Positions 24,160 through 36,639 are shown, numbered from the stretch's first letter. The stretch: 64,000 nucleotides of DNA from Phlebotomus papatasi (GCF_024763615.1 NC_077224.1:63994712-64058711); one strand, 5' to 3'. Notes: a model not told the origin generated them from the sequence alone. Made by a program: numbers and translations.

Positions 24160-26840
24160 TAATGATTTCTATCTTCAATTCAACTGAATTCTATAGTGCA
24201 TTGGGAAACTTCTAAAATAAATGAGATGAAAGAAAAATAATACATAAAAGAGGAAACTTTGAAAGCTATCACGCTCTAGTCCCTATACAATCAAAGCAAT
24301 GATACTTATATCATGGTTTATTTTATTAAATTAAATATTTAATTGCATGTAAGATAGTACTTTACTCAAACGAAAATGAATTCTTTATTCCCTAAAAGAT
24401 TTTAGTTCAATTGCATGGGTGGCCTAATTAGATAGAGTGAAAGCATTCAAAGCATTCGAAACTCCGACTGGTCATAAAATGTGATAAGACTTAAACTTTT
24501 AATAGCGGTGAATTTAATTATGTGCCAATAATGCTTTAAAGTTTATTAAACAATAAAGAGTAAAATTTTTAGTTTTAAGTATGTGAAGTTAAATGAACAC
24601 TCATACAGTGGAATTTATCTAAGTGTTTTGTGTATCAAATTTTCCATATGTTTTATATTATATTTAGATAGTTAAAGTCAAGCATTTTTGTAAATAAAAT
24701 TAACTTCACGAAAATATCGAAATTGAAATTAAAAATTCAAAACCTGTTAAATTTTTCAACCGAATTAAACCGGCTTTGCACTTAAGTGAATGTAATATAT
24801 ATAGTAATTTTTTTGACAAAAACTTCCATGTAAAATGCTTAACAATACAAGTTCTAAGCAAGCAGTACTACTTGTGAAAGCATTCACTCATGTACATTTG
24901 GTGAAAAGATGAATGGGAAGTAGTGCAATTTTTTCCAGAAAATTTCTCAAGCCTTTTAGGATGCAATTCCTTTACTTCCACTTCAAATATTCGTGACATT
25001 TTCTCACGATTTGCATGGCTTATCACATGGTGTGTTAAATAATAGTGACAGAAGTGGTTTCTGCTAGCACTAAAGTTAGTCAAAAGTTTTTCACACAGAT
25101 CTTTGGGAAAAATAATTCTGCTGAAGATTAAGTTTAGCATGGTTTTCGACTCTTGGTGCTACCCCAACGTTGCGACAATCGACCCTACTTGCCTATGCAT
25201 CCCATTTGTGGCAGCTTTTAAGTGAATCTTTACCAACTCTTCAAGGGGGCGGAGGTGGTGATAAGCATTTCACTCAATAATGAGCTTTAGAGAATGTGGC
25301 ATGGCATTCATTACTTTCTCTATTTACTCTGGGAAAACTTTAAAGCTTTACCAGTATTAAGCTTAAAGAAAGAATTCAATTCGTTTATTTGCAATTTGCA
25401 TAATGTTCATTATTTAAATACTGACACATTTATGGATAATTTTTGATTTATATGCAATTTAGCTTCAAATTTATCATTTTACGTAATCATACTGAATATT
25501 GGTAATTAATGGATTTTATTTATTTAAACAACTCAATTAACGGATAACAATAATTCATAATGCATACGCAAAGAGCAGAAGTATCATACAATTTGTTCTT
25601 CCACTATATCCACAATATTTAATATCCAGAAAATAAAACTGATTGCGTATACTATGGAAGGTCCATAAAAATGTCAGTAAAATAGTTTATATTATTTTAT
25701 AAAAGAGCTCTATCAACAAAGTTTTATGGGTGGTCTACAAACATTTAATGCACTATTCCGAGCAGGATAGGAAATGAATAAGGATTATTGTCATTGTTCT
25801 TTCAGGCTTATCCCTAAAAGTTTGTGACAAATTAGGATTTTATTGGAATTAATCTCACTGGTATACATAAAATACTATCAAATTTAGCAAAGTAAAAGCT
25901 ATAATAAGTGTTATGGTTTCTTGGCAAATATTGAAATGAGTGATTTGGACTCCGGTCAGAAACTTGTACACTTAAAGTTCCATTTATTAAACCAGGCGAG
26001 AGAGGATGCATATTTTCCAATTGACTTATATATTAATTTAATTGGCTTCATGTGAGAAGTTTTCAATTTCTGAATGACTTTTGAAGACCATATGCCAAAA
26101 ATTTATAGAAGTTCCATAATTTATTTTCAATCTATTTGTCTTTTAGTTTACACTTCAATAAATATAACACTAAAGCTTGATAGAAATTGACTTGAATGTT
26201 AATTTCTCAGGTTTCAGCTTGAGTTTCAGTCTAAATTGTTAATGTGAAATTGTTTGTCTAGAAAGTGATGCATTTTGTTTGGAATAAAAATTAAGGATAG
26301 TGCATTTTCTGTTAGGGAGATGAATAAAATATCGTATAGTTATTCAACTCCACTTTTGAGAGGTTCACACAAATATTTTTCAATTTAAAGTATTAAAAGT
26401 TACACAAAATGAAAAATTTATGTACTTAGGATGAACGAGATAGAATGAGTAGGAGAAATGATTTATTATAGTTACACAATATGCAACAGTGATTTTGAAT
26501 TTAGCTTCTCATAATTTCCACGTTGTTTGACTTTAAAAAAAATTATGAAAATGAATTTTTACCATCAATTATTTTTGACGCCCGTAGCTTAGGGTGCAGC
26601 TGCATACCTACCTCAAAGATTTTCCTACAAAAATTATTATATTTTTAATTCATCAATGCGATTCAGAGTTGAGCTTTTGAAACAAGGAATCGCGTCCAAC
26701 AAACTGTTTTAGACTCTGAACTACACTACTCTGCAATATTCATTTCAATTAACCCTCATATGAGGGTTAAGTTGACGCTCGAGGCTTATTCCAATACTAC
26801 TTTGAAGGTTACTACCAAGTGAAAAAACCAATGTTAATAA
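24160..26840. other. Long noncoding stretch, no gene seen
   Basis: AT-rich, low in recognisable repeats, with only small chance frames (largest 90 codons, minus, 24868-25140). Looks like unique intergenic DNA. Confidence 0.5.
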
Positions 26841-27051
26841 ATAGAATATGTGGGAACCGGAGTTCATCGGTGGATTTGGAGATACTCTAGGAAAACACCA
26901 ACTCTTTCCAGACCTTTCGGCTCGGTCTTGAACCGAAGACTCGACCACTAGATGAAGGCTTCGAGACCGAGCCGAAGGCTCTGAAAAGAATTGATGTTTT
27001 TCTATAGTATTTCCAAATCCTTCGACAAACTCCGGTTTCCACATATTCTGT
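26841..27051. mobile_element. Foldback MITE related to element X
   Basis: Left end AGAATATGTGGGAACCGGAG and inverted right end CAGAATATGTGGAAACCGGA. Both arms then carry a TGGATTTGGAGATACT/GGATTTGGAAATACT block and a CGGCTCGGTCT motif, also found in the arms of X at 4959-6550. About 211 bp, noncoding. Confidence 0.75.
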
Positions 27052-27244
27052 TACTACTAAGCCTCATAGAGTATGAGGTATTGAGAAAGGCTTATTTCAA
27101 CCCTTGTAGATTGTACACACAGGAAAGAAATCGTAAAATTGTCAAAATTGTTCACAAATATTTGTGACTTTGTAATGGGAACTTACGAAATGATCTTAAA
27201 CCGTTTAAATCATTAAAAAGTTCGTAAAAATTTGTAATTTATTA

Positions 27245-28143
27245 CTCCCTTCGTCCCAAAAAAAGTCGTACGTTTGGGAAAAAATAGGGATTAAGGAATT
27301 GTTTTACGGAATGTTTTTGTTAATAGTAAATATCTTACGTATGAACTATTCTCCATCTTCAGTAGTAATATTGAGGTCCACCTACCACGGTAAGATAAGG
27401 GACTGGTGTCTTGAAGATTTATTTTTTCACTTTTTTTTCGAAGAGCTCCGGTCGATATGTAACTTTGGAAAATTCTACTGCAATTAACATTTTTAACTAG
27501 AATTTCATTTAAAAATTTAGTGTACCAAAGAAGGGATTTATAGTTCTTTTCGTTATGCCATAACAATAGGTCTAAATTCACAAAAAGGGCAATAAAACCA
27601 ATCTTGCTCTTTTTTTCTACGTTCTGTGATATAGGTGCTAATTGGTTGGAGATAAAGATTTGATGTCTTTGGACAACCCCCACCCCCCGTAGGTCAACTT
27701 TTAGATTTTCAATATGTTCCCAGTTTTCCCCCGCCCCTCCTCTTCCTCAGAAAAAATCGCACTATGTGTTTTTGAGCAATCCCAAAAAACAATATGGTTT
27801 TTGGAGGGAAAGGGAGGGGGATTAAATGAGGGGTAGGGTAATGATCCTAAGGTCGACTTACGGGCGCGCCGCCGAAGGTGCCAAGCTTTTATTTCCAACC
27901 TTTTGGTACTTAAATCTTACTAAAAATATTCAAGTTTTTAAGACATTGTTTTCTTATCTTACAATCGTAGGTGGACCTCCATATTACCACTGAAGATGGA
28001 GGATAGTATGTACATAAGATATTTCCAATACACAGCATTTCTACTTTACACCGTCTCTTCCTAGCGATATTCTTCCAAACGTACGACTTTTTTTGGGACA
28101 AGAATTTTTCTCAAACGTACGACTGTTTTTGGGACGGAGGGAG
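27245..28143. mobile_element. MITE with Stowaway-like ends
   Basis: Left end TA-CTCCCTTCGTCCCAAAAA and inverted right end TA-CTCCCTCCGTCCCAAAAA, both followed by AGTCGTACGTTTG. TA on both sides. A second inverted pair lies inside (GTAGGTGGACCTC near 27965 and GAGGTCCACCTACC near 27372), giving arms of about 150 bp. Positions 27700-27880 look like part of repeat S (G-rich tract, AGCAATCCCAAAAAAC), so the middle is itself patched. No coding frame. Confidence 0.85.
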
Positions 28144-28611
28144 TACTAAATTTGGTCGTAACATGATCAAGATCACTTAAGTAGCATTTTATGGTCTTTT
28201 GCAAACATTTTTGTTTGTCTGAAGAAACTTTACGAACAAATGACAAGATTATACATTTTCGAACATTTTCGTGTATTTACTATCATTAACGATCAATTAC
28301 GAAAAATGCTTGTTAAGTAATTTGTTTCAATGATTTACGAGCATTACTTAAGTCCCTACTAGAAGTTCATAAAATTTACGAAATATTTTTTTATGAATTG
28401 TTTATATGCCTTTGTTTTAAAAAAAAATGTTTTCAAATACTTAAATAATAACGCAACAGATATTTTTAAGGAATATATCTCCTAGAATTTTATCTCTAAT
28501 AACTTGAAACTTTAGGGAATATTTTTCAATTCTTTACATATTTTAAATTTTACAAAAATATAGAAATTGCAAGATATTTTAAGGTTAATCTATTTTTGTA
28601 AAAAAAAATCT

Positions 28612-29254
28612 GACTGAATGTAATAGGTGGATTCCTCTTCACTGGGTACCTGGGCACTGCGGTATAGCGGGTAATGAGGAGGTGGACCGCCTTGCGATGG
28701 CAGAAGGAAGACCGAATTTATCCGTCCTGGAACTTCTGTTTGATTGTCCCTTCAAAAAAAAAGAAAAAAAAAACAACATCATCAATGAGGATTTACTCAC
28801 ACAACATCAAACGGTCTGGGCTGTTACAGAGAACTGTCACGTGTCCAGACTATTTATGCACCAAATGGACAGGAAAAGGAGTAAGTACCTGGTAGATAAG
28901 TACCCGGTAGATAAGTATCTGGTAGGAAGTACCTGAACAGATTGGCTATATATGTAGTATAGCACAATCTGTAGGGGTTGTTACACCACTGAGGAAACGA
29001 TCCTACATTACTTATGTAACTGTACCAATTTTTACAACACAAGACGAGTACTGACTGATAAACCGGTGTCTTCTTGAGAAAAACTACCAAAATTGAAGCC
29101 GGTCTGTGTAATTTATCCGGAAGATTGGCTGGTTGTTTAACCCTCAAACCAAGGGGTTGTAATGGACGGGGATTCATAATAGGCCCATACTAAGGCCTGG
29201 GTACAGATCGCGAGCTGGAAAGGACATGGAGTTCCCGGTTGATGAAGAGGCTAA
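28612..29254 (+). pseudogene. Non-LTR retrotransposon 3' ORF2 fragment (RNase H and Cys-His tail)
   Basis: Near the start one frame reads WVPGHCGIAGNEEVDRLA, the RNase H motif of jockey/R1-type elements. About 330 bp on, after a frame break, comes CRGC-TTEETILHYLCNC, the Cys/His motif near the end of such ORF2 proteins. Between them lies a small direct repeat (GGTAGATAAGTACC-like, 28887-28930) and the frame is lost. The upstream reverse transcriptase and endonuclease are absent: a 5'-truncated, decayed copy. A PIF-like MITE follows directly at 29255. Confidence 0.85.
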
Positions 29255-29389
29255 GGCCCTTGACACACTTACGACTTAAGCCGAGAGGCGGCTTTTAGTG
29301 CCAAAATTATAGAAATGTTGCTTAACCATTATTTCGAATATAATTACGCTAAGCCGTATCTCGGCTAATCCTCATGTCTGTCAAGATCC
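29255..29389. mobile_element. Small PIF/Harbinger-like palindromic MITE M, copy 1
   Basis: 135 bp, nearly all stem: GGCCCTTGACACACTTACG with ACTTAAGCCGAGAGGCGGC faces AAGCCGTATCTCGGCTAAT and TGTCTGTCAAGATCC. The other copy at 55639-55770 has TTA on both sides. Here the flanks are decayed. Confidence 0.75.
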
Positions 29390-31147
29390 TATTGCTGGAA
29401 TCGCGGCAAGCACTGAGTGTGCAGCTGGACGGTACATGGATGGCGTTATTCGCCGCCCCAAAGCTTTATATTGATTAATTTTTTCCTAAGTTTCTTAATA
29501 AATGACTCTTCGCACCTATATTTTAAAAACTAGGGGAAGGTGCTCAGTTTTTTAAATATATTGCGGAGTCACATTTACTCAGAAACATGGAAAAAATTTA
29601 CTCACTACGAAGCTTGGGATCGTACGAAGCCTAGCTCTCCTACAAGGCTTATTATCATGATTCTCCCATACGTGATACAAACGACTGATTGTAAGCTCTG
29701 TTCCAAGTTTATGAAATGTTGGCAATCAATATAATCTGAACGTAATAAAGTGACTTTCACATGTCAACGTTGAGTGCCATTATGTCCTTTTGATTGTCCT
29801 TTGCAGACCACACTATTGGTGAAAAATACAAGTTATTTGTCCCGAAATGGTTTTTTTTTGCTACTGGTGCCACATTAAAAGCGGGCTTTAGACCAAATGT
29901 GGTGTCCGCATTGGTGACGACATTGTGGCGCTGGTAATTTATTTGAAGGGGCCCCCAGTTGTTGAATTGTGAGAGACTGTAGAATAATTTTGTTAATTTA
30001 TTTCGATAGTCAGAACTGGGAATTGTGTCATTGCATGCGGAGGTAGAAATATGGACCAGCATCAGTGGAAGAGATGATATAAATTATTCCTGTTCAGATA
30101 CGGTGACATACTTGATGAATTTATCACCCACCAGGGATTGTATTGGAAGGTCCACTTCATCGGCACGAGATATCGGTCTTATCTCGATGGCAATAAAATA
30201 AAATTAGGCAACATCCGCAACCCTTTTTGCTTTTGTCCTTTCCTTTCTTTTTCTCACTTCTCTGTACATAAGAAAAAGAAACCCTTGCATCTCACTGCGT
30301 GGAATATCTCTGGTAAAGCTTAGAATGCGTGCTGAAGCCCATATCAGGGGGAAGAACCGATAAATCCCCTATACATGGGAAGAACATCCTCTAGAAAAGG
30401 GAGGAATATTTGTTTTATTTTTATAGGCCCATATAGCCTTCCTTTATGCATTTTCTATCGCAAGGAATTCCACATCCCCGTCCATCAGATAATAATAATT
30501 CCTCGCATTTTATCGAACATTTCATCCCAGTTTTTTTCTTCACTCCCCCATTTGGTCCCCTTTCGTTCTGGCCAGGGAAACTAGAGGACCTTCATAAGAT
30601 GAAATATCGATTTACAATCCTGGGTCTCACAACATGCATCCAAAGTTGTGCCACATGTGGAGAAATGAAGAAACACAACAGGAAATATAAGAAATTTTCA
30701 AGAAATATTCAAGTGTTGTGCAAAAGATATAGATAAGGTATGCCTAATAAAGTCTCTGGAGAATTTAAAGAACTAGCAAATTGCCCAATCTACATTGCTT
30801 AACCCAAAGCAGAATTAACTACAAGCAATTTATAGATAACAATCATAAATTTTCTAATATAGATCCTAAATAAATATATGAACCCTATTCTAATTAATAC
30901 TCAAACTCTATCGAGAGAGAAACATATCAGATAATTGCTTCCAGATTCTACTCGATTTTCAGTTATTTCAGTTCAATTCCAGGATGCTAGAAAATTTATA
31001 TTAAACTATTAAACTATACACTTATCGGTTTATTCAAAAAATGTATTTATACTTTACGGAATTGGTCTCATTAATTTGGTTTGGATTGTACTCATGCTCT
31101 ACAAATGGTTGTAAAAACATTTAAATGATTTCGAAATTAATGGCTTC
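29390..31147. other. Noncoding DNA with one unidentified protein-like block
   Basis: No element ends could be paired. Minus-strand positions 29757-30190 hold a protein-like stretch described separately. The remainder shows no coding signal. Confidence 0.45.
29757..30190 (-). other. Unidentified protein-like sequence in two frames
   Basis: A 101-codon open frame (29757-30062, minus) with balanced composition, including NNWGPLQINYQRHNVVTNAD, is preceded in another frame by a stretch rich in Trp, Tyr and Asn (FQYNPWWVINSSSM, about 30080-30165). The two together look more protein-like than other short frames here. I do not recognise the family. It could be a decayed element or captured gene, or chance. 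Confidence 0.2.
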
Positions 31148-31357
31148 AACACACCTTTTAGATCAGGAAAATTTCATGTAAGCGAAATTCACATCCCTAT
31201 CTTTCTTAAAAGCTTCGCATATATCTATCCCAATCTTTCGCACTCTTCTTCTTCTTTTTCGAGACCGAAAGAGTGGGATGGACTTATACAAATCTTTTGG
31301 GATAAAAAGAGACGCGAATTTTAATTTCATGAAATTATATCAAGCTAAAAGGTGTGT
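31148..31357. mobile_element. Foldback MITE family U, copy 2
   Basis: The left arm ACACACCTTTTAGATCAGG with GCGAAATTCACATCCC is mirrored by GACGCGAATTTTAATTTC and AGCTAAAAGGTGTGT. The centre holds CTCTTCTTCTTC and GAAAGAGTGGGAT. About 210 bp. Confidence 0.7.
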
Positions 31358-31612
31358 CAGAGGCTTAAGATTTCGTTTTCAAAGTACCAAATCCGTTCTG
31401 GGACGCCTCTAATCTTAAGCATGAAATTGTTAATGCCGGAAAAGCTGAACTCGTACTTGAACGCAAATTTTTTTTTTAATGAAATTTGGGTGTTTGAGAC
31501 AATTTTATAAACAAAAATCACCATTTTCGACGTATTGCATATCACTTGCGTTCAACTTGTAAATATAAGTTGTGATCAAGGCAAAAAATACACTGTTCAA
31601 ATACGAGTTTAA

Positions 31613-32482
31613 CCCTCTAACGTCCAACTTTTAAATATGCAAGAAGAAGTAGTGAGATAATTTTTTCTAGACTAATTATGGTAATAAACTCAAAATTAAC
31701 ATCCGTTCTTCATTAGCCCTTTTGGTTTAGGCGCAAAATGCGAAAATATTAAAAAATTTTGAAACTCTCGAAACTCTTTTCACTCCTAAAATTCACATTT
31801 TTATTTTTTGTCAATTTTCTAAATTAAAATTTACAAAGTAAAACGATATGCCTTTCAGTAAAAAATAAATTTATTTTAGCCAGATTACAGTAGAGCCTCG
31901 CTATAGTCCATATTTGGTTCAAGATTTGACATTTGGGTCGCACTATAGTCCATGTTATTTTTTAAAATTATCAACGACTTTTAGTATTGAAATTGCTCGA
32001 CGACTTCCACTTTCTTTGCGATTGTGGTACTTGTTCTCTTTCTCTTCATTATGGATCACAATTATACAATTATCACAACTACTCAATAAAGTTTGCCAAA
32101 AATAATAAAATAATTATGACAACATTGCATGTCGCGTACTGAAAAACATAACCTAATCAGTGTTTTGAAATGAACGGTCGATAAATTGTGGACTATAGAG
32201 CGATAGCCTATAGCGGGGTTCTACTGTATTTTATATCGAAATTTTCAGTTAATTTAGAAATTGAATTTTTTACACAAACATTTTTCCTAGTTTTTCTCTG
32301 ACCTCTCACACAGGCCTGGGAATAGCAGCTAAGCGATGAGTTAAAATTATTTTAACTTCTAACCTTCAAAAGATGTTAGTAAGACTATTACCGAGGACAC
32401 TATAGCACTCTTGTAAATAAAACCTTAATTGTCGCTGTAAATGCGATTTTTGTGATGTTACCCTGCAGTGACTCTTAGAGTG
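31613..32482. mobile_element. piggyBac-like MITE, interrupted by a pogo-like MITE
   Basis: TTAA on both sides and ends CCCTCTAACG and, inverted, CACTCTAAGAG. The interior matches the cleaner copy at 43433-43907: an AACATCCGTTCTTCATTA block, TTTAGGCGC, AAAATTCACATTTTTA, CTTTCAGTAAAAA, TGGGAATAGCA and AGACTATTACCGAGGACA. The match is split at 31888-32226 by the pogo-like MITE. TTAA targets with CCCT-type ends are the piggyBac signature. No transposase. Confidence 0.8.
31888..32226. mobile_element. pogo/Tigger-like MITE nested in a piggyBac-like MITE
   Basis: Ends CAGTAGAGCCTCGCTATAG and, inverted, CAGTAGAACCCCGCTATAG, with TA on both sides. CAGTAGA(A/G)CCTCGCTATA-type ends are characteristic of Tigger/pogo elements. 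339 bp, no transposase. Confidence 0.85.
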
Positions 32483-32533
32483 TTAACTCATTGGCTAACA
32501 GGAAATATTTATTTTTTTGACATCGAATGACTA

Positions 32534-33514
32534 TAGGGGGAAGCTTTGATGTTTCGCATATACGCTACCATCAAACACTTCGTATTTCTTCCGTATTCCT
32601 TTATGAATCTCACATATGGCTATATATTTTAATAGCTACTCTTAAATCCCACCTCTCCTGAAAAAATTGGGTGTCTAATTCTTTTTTCCTAGTTTCAGGA
32701 AACAAAAATTAAAAACAGGTGCAAAACTGTAATTTTAATGTGTAATATTTTGTACAATTTTGCACAATTTTTATCACTTTTTTTGGAAAACTACTATCAC
32801 AGGATGTAGAGGGGTTATTAGGGTTTAAATTTGTATAAAAACCTCTTGGAATGAAGAAGGCCGTTTTTGTGGGTGGAAAAAATTCGCAAACTTGACCCAT
32901 ATTCATCGATCGGATATTAAGAATTATTATGTATCGCATAGTGAATCTGGCAACACTATAATTTTAATGTTCTAACATAACCTCACTTTTGTGTTGCGAC
33001 GTCAAGATGCAACATAACCTTCAAATTTCCACATACATTTTGGGGTTGCAAAAGTGACATTTTCATGGAATTTGAAAATCAAAGAAAGAAAATGGATTCC
33101 TCAGTGTATAAAATTATGCCTTTTACAAATCTTCATAAAAGTAATATTAAAAGATATTATTCCTCACATAAACTATTTAATCAGATAGACTAGAGTTCCG
33201 TCTAAACAATGATGTGTAACTTTTAATGTCGGGTGCAAAATTTACGGTGAAAATGGGACGTTTTTGAGTGATGTAAATTATATGCGAAAATAGAAACTTG
33301 ATTGAACTATCGGACAAATCGCCATTAAATTTTCATTTTCTTCTAGAGAAAAATGTGAGGATTTCCCAGGATTTTGTGAGATAGGATTTTGAACCTAGTA
33401 AGTAAGAGGTTTTTTTGGCATAGTTGGTGAATTGATACGGTTCGTGTTGTAGTCAGAAAAAATTACTTAACTTGGACATCATTTTTGTATGCGAAACATC
33501 AAAGCCTCCCCCTA
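32534..33514. mobile_element. MITE family J (TAGGG-type ends)
   Basis: Ends TAGGGGGAAGCTTTGATG and, inverted, TAGGGGGAGGCTTTGATG, both continuing TTTCGCATA. 981 bp, with no frame of note (76 codons at most on the minus strand). Confidence 0.75.
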
Positions 33515-33953
33515 CTCAGAGCAATCTTGCACACCGCAAAGTAGTTTTTTTTTTTTCAAAAACCATTTCCGAAAATCAACTCCCAAATGCTGAATTTTTA
33601 AAATTTTATAATGAACGAGCTCTGTGAAATTATTTCATGTTGTTTGTCCATTCACTCAGTCGTTAAGTTATAGATCAAACGGTAATAGATAGCGATTTGG
33701 AATTTTCTACGTTTTTTTTTTTAATGAAAGCTTGAAATGAGTTTAGAAAGCGTAATTGTTAATGGAGTTTGACGATTTTTGATTCACTGGAAAGATCTTT
33801 GACAACCTGAAAGTTCTAAATTGTAGGGCGTAATGGGCAAATGGGGCAGTTTAATACAATATATGGTATACTTTAAAAAATCAAAATTTAATGAGATTGA
33901 ATATACGTATTGTAATTCATAAACGTTTGGCAAAATTGATTAAAAAAATAACG

Positions 33954-34823
33954 TAGGGTAAATGTCCTAATTCAAAACCATTTCCAGACGCTTTAACTTA
34001 GACAGAAGATTCAACACATTAAGTTCATATTTTTTCTGAAGAGAATTACACAAATTTGCTCCTTGTCTCTTCTAGAATTCTACAGTTTAGTGAAAATTCT
34101 TTAGATATAATTTGAAAACTTCTTAAATACAATAAAAATACGCCAGTACTGTGAAATACTTCTATTGGAAATGAATTAATCCAAATGGAGGCAAGGGAAA
34201 GTTTCTAATTGGAGACAAACAGTGTAAGTGAAACCGCGACGACAGACTTCCAAAACCTGGTTGAGTTGCTCTTGAGTGCAGGATTTGTTCTTATTCCTGG
34301 TCTTTTTTCCTTTCCCATCTAAAACAATAAGAAAATCTCTCCAAAAAATCATATTTCCGGGATTTCCTATTGAAGCATTTGCAAACACTTCAGAAAAACC
34401 CTTTTTGTTCACGAAATAGGTAATTATTTCATTTGAAAACTTCACGTACCGTTAACAATAAATATTAGCACTTAATTTAACTAAAATTAGCCAGAAACAA
34501 GACATAAATGTTAAACAAAACGAATAAACGACAGTCACCTCATTGTGTTTTTAATTGGAAAACATGGTCAATCGATGAAAAATTCGATGGTGAAATGGTA
34601 CATTTTTAATTTTTCTGAGAAATTAACAAATTAAAATTTGTGAATATGAATGTATTTTCGCTTTATTTCGAGCAAAATTAACTAAATAATGAAACTGTTG
34701 TATAGAAAATATATAAATATAATAATTTAGTGCTGTATTTATCATGAAAACAGTGACGTTTCCATTTGGAGTAGCTAAAAATTTACATTTGGAGCAGATT
34801 TTGAATTAGCTCAATTTACCCTA
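33954..34823. mobile_element. DNA element family C (TAGGG-type ends) with transposase remnant
   Basis: Ends TAGGGTAAATGTCCTAATTC and, inverted, TAGGGTAAATTGAGCTAATT, both followed by CAAAA. 870 bp. It encloses a minus-strand frame with a pogo-like helix-turn-helix (34176-34445), so it looks like a shortened relative of an autonomous TA-target element. Confidence 0.65.
34176..34445 (-). pseudogene. Possible pogo-like transposase N-terminal remnant
   Basis: An 89-codon frame. Residues about 44-77 read KGKKTRNKNKS then TQEQLNQVLEVCRRG, which resembles the basic leader and first helix of the psq-type helix-turn-helix at the start of pogo/Tigger transposases (consensus of the form Y-EEL--AL--VR-G). 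The residues after it (FTYTVCLQLETFP) fit the expected second helix only loosely. The frame ends soon after, and no DDE catalytic domain follows within the element. The first 40 residues have no match I know and may lie outside the original reading frame. Confidence 0.4.
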
Positions 34824-35006
34824 ATCGACATAGAATACCTCATTCACCCCTATCGTTCTGAAACGGATAATGATCCAGTTTTAAACAGATAATAAAATAT
34901 TGTTCAAAATTAGTTGAGTTACATTTACGATACATTAGGTAAATTCTTAAGTGAATCATAAATCTTTTCAAATAGCTTGGGAACCGATCATAATTTAAAA
35001 ATGATG

Positions 35007-35223
35007 TAGGGGAAAGCGCGCTACCTTCGGACAATTTAAGCTTCACACAATTTTTTTTTCAATGTGTTGTAAATAAACTTGGACCATTATAATATTATAT
35101 TTTAATAGCTAGTCCAATGCTCCAAATTCTCAGAAAAGGGTTATGGGTGAAATCCGTAAGCAACATAGAGAAAAAAATGAATTATCCGAAGCTTGGGTCG
35201 TCCGAAGGTAGCACGCTTCCCCT
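35007..35223. mobile_element. MITE family G (TAGGG-type ends)
   Basis: Ends TAGGGGAAAGCGCGCTACC and, inverted, AAGGGGAAGCGTGCTACC, both continuing TTCGGAC. About 217 bp. A 66-codon chance frame starts inside the right arm. Confidence 0.75.
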
Positions 35224-36435
35224 TTGTGGATAAAGACTTTCCTGCCGATCAATCGATCATGGAATTTGATTGCCGCCAGTCTGTTAATCCTTGTGCTAAT
35301 CTGTCGCGTTCAAGGTTTACTCTCCAAGTTTATTTTTTCAACCAAGAAAAAAATCTTATTTTTCTTTCCAAAATTTTAATTTTCATGAAATAGCAATCCC
35401 TCAGTTCTCCAACGACAACATTTAAAGCACAATCGCAGAGGGACTATAAATTTTTAAATCTTGGTCCATGCTACACCATCATGCTGGTGATAAACAAAAT
35501 GTGATACAATATAAACAAAATGAATCATTACCGCATTGATTATGTATTACGTACTCGTATGAATCATGTGGGATTTTACACTTCAAATTAAATGCCAATA
35601 ATTGAGTTTTGTTGGTAAAAATTGGGATACAAAATGTCCTTTGGGAATCGGGAGTGCCATATGTGGTTGTACTTTACTCGAGAAAAAAAAGATGACTAAT
35701 GATGTAGACAATAAAGTCTCTACTTTATGAGCTTCTATATATTACTAGAGCTTTTGTTAGGGCTTTATATTTTAGTAAGTATGGGGAAGTAGGGCAAGAG
35801 AAATGAAATAGGGTCAATGTAGGAGTTAAAACCCTTCTATTTTTCATACTGTCGTATAAAATGAAACGTTTACATGTACGCCTTCATTTTTCTACATTAA
35901 AAAGAACGGAAAACCTTGCTGTAGCATAAGTATATGTAGCACAAGATACAGAAGGGTTGCAACTCATCGTAAAAATATTTCTGTCATCTCCGCTATAATA
36001 TAAATGTGCGCGGGTGGTGTTCTTTGCACATACAATATTTATGGGATAAAATTTAAAAGGATTAATTGTAATAAAACATTCTCTACTCTTTTCTCATAGT
36101 CGCTTCTATTTAAATTTTGCGTCCTCATGCATTGTCACCCTATTTTTAGCATTCGACTGCTGTACTTTTACCTCTTCAACAATGGCCAGAACGCTCATAT
36201 GTTCATTCATTTCTACGTTTTTTTTCTGCTGTTCACTCGGAAAAACATAAATCTTGTAGGTTATAAAATTGCAGTTTACTGGATAGTAAAAAAATCAAAA
36301 TTGATCAGTAAATTTGTGGAATGCTCGACCTTTTGACTTTAATTTAATACCATATTAATAGTAGTTTCCTATTACTTGTTTTTAGATTAATAAAACTGTT
36401 TAACACGTCATGGAGATGTCATTTTTTTTCTTTGG
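35224..36435. other. Noncoding DNA, no gene seen
   Basis: AT-rich with only short frames. TATGGGGAAGTAGGGCAAG at about 35779 looks like a solitary TAGGG-type end without a partner. Confidence 0.5.
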
Positions 36436-36639
36436 TAGGGGGAGGTGGGGCTACTTTGAGCTGTGGTGCTAGATTGTTATACGACTTTTTCGCGTACTTC
36501 CAAATAAAACTTGTCCTTACAATTATTTTATTTAAATTCACAATTATTTTGTCTATCCAAATTAGTTTCATGATAAAATCCAGTTTTCAATCTTATAACA
36601 ATGCAGCCCCACAGCTCAAAGTAGCCCCACCTCCCCCTA
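36436..36639. mobile_element. MITE family D, copy 2
   Basis: 204 bp. Ends TAGGGGGAGGTGGGGCTAC are identical on both arms and continue TTTGAGCTGTGG, so the terminal repeat is perfect over about 30 bp. Copy 1 is at 20049-20269. TA at both borders. The near-perfect arms suggest a fairly young insertion. Confidence 0.9.
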
